DNA of 64,000 nucleotides, from contig NC_087192.1 in the NCBI RefSeq assembly GCF_035594125.1, positions 8,642,501 to 8,706,500 of the forward strand. The letters run 5' to 3'. Position numbers and translations under genes: made by a program. The stretch is from Scylla paramamosain (taxonomy: Eukaryota; Arthropoda; Malacostraca; Decapoda; Portunidae). Each line of letters begins with the position of its first letter. The stretch's first letter is position 1. Shown here one piece after another: positions 60,600-64,000 of the stretch. Below the pieces are notes generated by a model. That model ran no database searches. It was not told the DNA's origin and saw only the letters and a program-made list of their open reading frames with translations.

Positions 60600-61337
60600 G
60601 CAGCCTCATATGAATACATATGTGAGTACATATGAGTACATGTGTGGGTGACAGCGGCATTATGTGGCTCTGTTCAGAACCGTTATCTACAGCAATAATG
60701 GAAGGAGAGCTAACACGAGTCTATAGGTTGACCTCTGAGGCCCTGGGGTCATGAGAGAATCCGTGTGTGTGTATGTGTGTTTAAGGGTTAGCTAACCATG
60801 GGATAATTGTTATACGGTACCGTTTAATTGTAGTTTTGTGAGTGAGTGCATGCATAGTATAAGTAGCAATTATCCTTATCAGTATAAACTATATGACTCA
60901 TAATATCTTGCAAGTTAGAATAGGTGTAGTTAAGTGTCGCCTGGCAGAGGCGATGACATGGGAGTGAGGCACCCTGTGGCACTGAGGTCTGAGAGAGAGA
61001 GAGAGAGAGAGAGTATCGAAACAACGACGTGACAAGACGTGCGAGTAGTTTGCGTGTGACTGACTGACATTGCGAGTGCCTGCCGCCCCTGTGCCTACCT
61101 GTGTGTCATGACTGTATTGTATGGTGACTTTGTGTACTGTTGTGTAATATATGGACATATGGAGAAGTGTGTTTTCCTCTCCCTGCTCTGTGTGACTTCT
61201 CACTGAGTGACCGGGTGAGTCAGAGCTGGAGCCGTACCTAGCCGCCCAGGTAAAGTCCTTCTCACCGACACATACGAGTACACCCCTAACCCAGCAAAGG
61301 TATGAGGTGCCCCTTGCCTGCTGGTGGGGGTACGTTT

Positions 61338-61339
<2 letters not shown>

Positions 61340-61429
<90 letters not shown>
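61340..61429 (+). repeat. (TA)n microsatellite, 90 bp
   Basis: Perfect TA units. Confidence 0.98.
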
Positions 61430-61432
<3 letters not shown>

Positions 61433-61944
61433 CTTTTAGCTCCCCAAAAATTTGGTCACGTTAAGTATGCCACTTGTAGGAGTTCCGTTGCAAAGACAAC
61501 AGCCATGACCATCACAACAATACTGTCGGAGAGCTGTAGACGAGGCGGAGGGTGCTGCGCCGCTTTGATTGAATTGAAGGAACCAGGGATAATATACAAA
61601 AACGCAATGGTGGTCAGGCCTTACTGTTCAAAGCATTTAGTGACATAATGGAAGAAATATGGGTTGTCATTTTGGGGCATGTACCTAAGGTCCAACTAAC
61701 GGAAGTGAAGAGTGAAGCAGCTAGTGTATCCTAAAACAAGTGATCTTTAAAAGTTATACGGATACTTATGTCTGCTCATCTCTTCCTGATAGGTGCAGGG
61801 ACGGCCATACCTTCTAAATTTTGTCACAGTCACAGTCCATATATCCTTAATTTTACCCACTTCTTGCATTATAATGACCCTTTTTTGGAGCACCATGGAA
61901 ACACTGGCAAATTGGTAAGAAGGTGGAACAGTGTCCTTGAGAGG

Positions 61945-62020
61945 GTCATCAGGGATTGAACCCTGGCAGGACACTCAGGGTAAAATGAGTCTGATATGTT
62001 ACCAATTAGGCCACATGTAG
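61945..62020 (-). repeat. tRNA-like head of a probable SINE
   Basis: On the - strand, TGGCCTAATTGGTAAC (A-box-like) is followed about 40 bases later by CCAGGGTTCAATCCC (B-box-like). The spacing fits a tRNA gene or tRNA-derived SINE, but the arms do not form a convincing tRNA. Confidence 0.5.
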
Positions 62021-62559
62021 TTATAAAGGCCTAGCTGCACGTTAGCTTTGTTTGTTGACACTACAGTGTGATAAAGTTGGGGCTCCTTTTGCATATACTC
62101 TTCTTTAAAGTGAAATGCTCATCAGTAACACAAACTCTTAGTAACTCACAAAACAATAGCCTGGACTGTAGGTGATGTTTTTCACTAGTTCTGGCTGCCT
62201 ACTTACCATGCCCCTATTGATTCCAGGGTCACAACCTTGTGTGTGTCATCTTCACAGCAGGTCATGCCCAGAGGCTCAGCAAGGAAATTGAGGTGTGTGG
62301 CAATAATCTTGCATTAGTGTAACAGTGATAGGAAGGAATGTTAAATCAGATGAAGACGTCAGTTGGAATTTTTCAAAAACTTTTCATAATCCAAACTAAA
62401 CCATACTTTACTGTTCTTCAATAAAATATTTGTCCAGTTTGGCTCAGTTTGCTTATTGAGTTTATTGGACAGAGGCATCAACAGTGTGTTACCTTCTCAC
62501 CATCACTTTGCCTCCTTCAGAAAATATTTATATTTTTTCTGTCTAGCTCACAAGATTGA
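62021..62559. other. Spacer
   Basis: About 540 bp of AT-rich sequence with no recognised feature. Confidence 0.65.
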
Positions 62560-63565
<1,006 letters not shown>

Positions 63566-63626
63566 TCCAGCTTTCTGACAGACTTTTTATTTTTTATTTA
63601 TTTTATTTATTTATTTTTTATGTAGG

Positions 63627-64000
63627 AGGGACACTGGCCTAGGGCAACAAAACTCCAATAAAAAAAAATGCCCACTGAAATGCCAGTCCCATAAAAGTAT
63701 CAAAGCAGTAGTCAAAAATTGATGGATAAATGTCTTGAGACCTCCCTCTTGAAGGAATTCAAGTCATAGGAAGGTGGAAATACAGAAGCAGGCAGGGAGT
63801 TCCAGAGTTTACCAGAGAAAGGAATGAATGAATGAGAATACTGGTTAACTCTCGCGTTAGAGAGGTGGACAGAATAGGGGTGAGGGAAAGAAGGAAGTCT
63901 TGTGCAGCGAGGCCGCAGGAGGAGGGGAGGCATGCAGTTAGCAAGATCAGAAGAGCAGTTAGCATGAAAATAGCGGTAGAAGACTGCTAGAGATGCAACA
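63627..64000 (-). mobile_element. LINE 3' end, reverse strand, continuing past the window
   Basis: Reads on the - strand as YRYFHANCSSDLANCMPP ... LWNSLPASVFPPSYDLN ... HLSINF with a stop, then the same 3' UTR (gccagtgtccctcctacat) and an A/T-rich tail. Nearly intact in this part and very close to the copy at 28.3-28.7 kb. Confidence 0.9.

Noticed and set aside
61945..62020. Functional tRNA gene
   Set aside because: A- and B-box-like words are present, but acceptor and anticodon stems do not pair convincingly; a SINE head fits better.

Overview
This 64-kb window is animal nuclear DNA, most likely from a decapod crustacean. The genes are split by GT-AG introns. Dinucleotide microsatellites are extremely dense and long, non-LTR and Ty3/Gypsy-like retroelements are abundant, and TTAGG-like stretches (the usual arthropod telomere motif) occur. 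The organism call rests on recognising repeat families from memory and is an inference. There are no bacterial-type features: no operons, CRISPR arrays or insertion sequences.

Layout. (1) About 2.6-26.5 kb, + strand: 28 consecutive exons of a large multi-EGF protein. Six exons encode calcium-binding-type EGF modules, one encodes a non-EGF spacer, and 21 encode about 24 laminin-type EGF modules. This order matches MEGF6. The 5' end (signal peptide, EMI domain) lies before the window. A terminal exon with a stop codon is proposed at 29.64 kb. (2) About 27-29 kb: a 5'-truncated LINE, probably inside the last intron. (3) About 29.7-35.7 kb: no recognisable gene, only microsatellites, a 103-bp duplication and one weak exon candidate. 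(4) About 35.8-46.4 kb: a retroelement cluster. It holds a Gypsy integrase-plus-LTR fragment and a nearly complete jockey-like LINE on the - strand. That LINE is split by a young, pol-deleted Gypsy element with two seemingly identical 464-bp LTRs. (5) About 47-48.6 kb: a decayed second-family LINE. (6) 51.5-58.2 kb, - strand: CIR1 (corepressor interacting with RBPJ 1), complete in four exons and 505 codons, with another decayed LINE antisense in an intron. (7) 58.2-64 kb: intergenic DNA with long (TA) tracts, a TTAGG-rich duplication, a tRNA-like SINE head, and two LINE pieces arranged tail to tail.

The two genes show no direct link. The MEGF6-like product should be secreted or matrix-associated. 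CIR1 is a nuclear corepressor of the Notch/CSL pathway and an SR-rich protein. The most unusual features are a perfect 2.74-kb (CA)n tract 38 bp upstream of a MEGF6-like exon, the clustering of CA/UG/GA repeats within about 60 bp of splice sites in that gene, two EGF exons with broken reading frames, and the young nested Gypsy insertion. No wholly new system could be demonstrated from the sequence alone.
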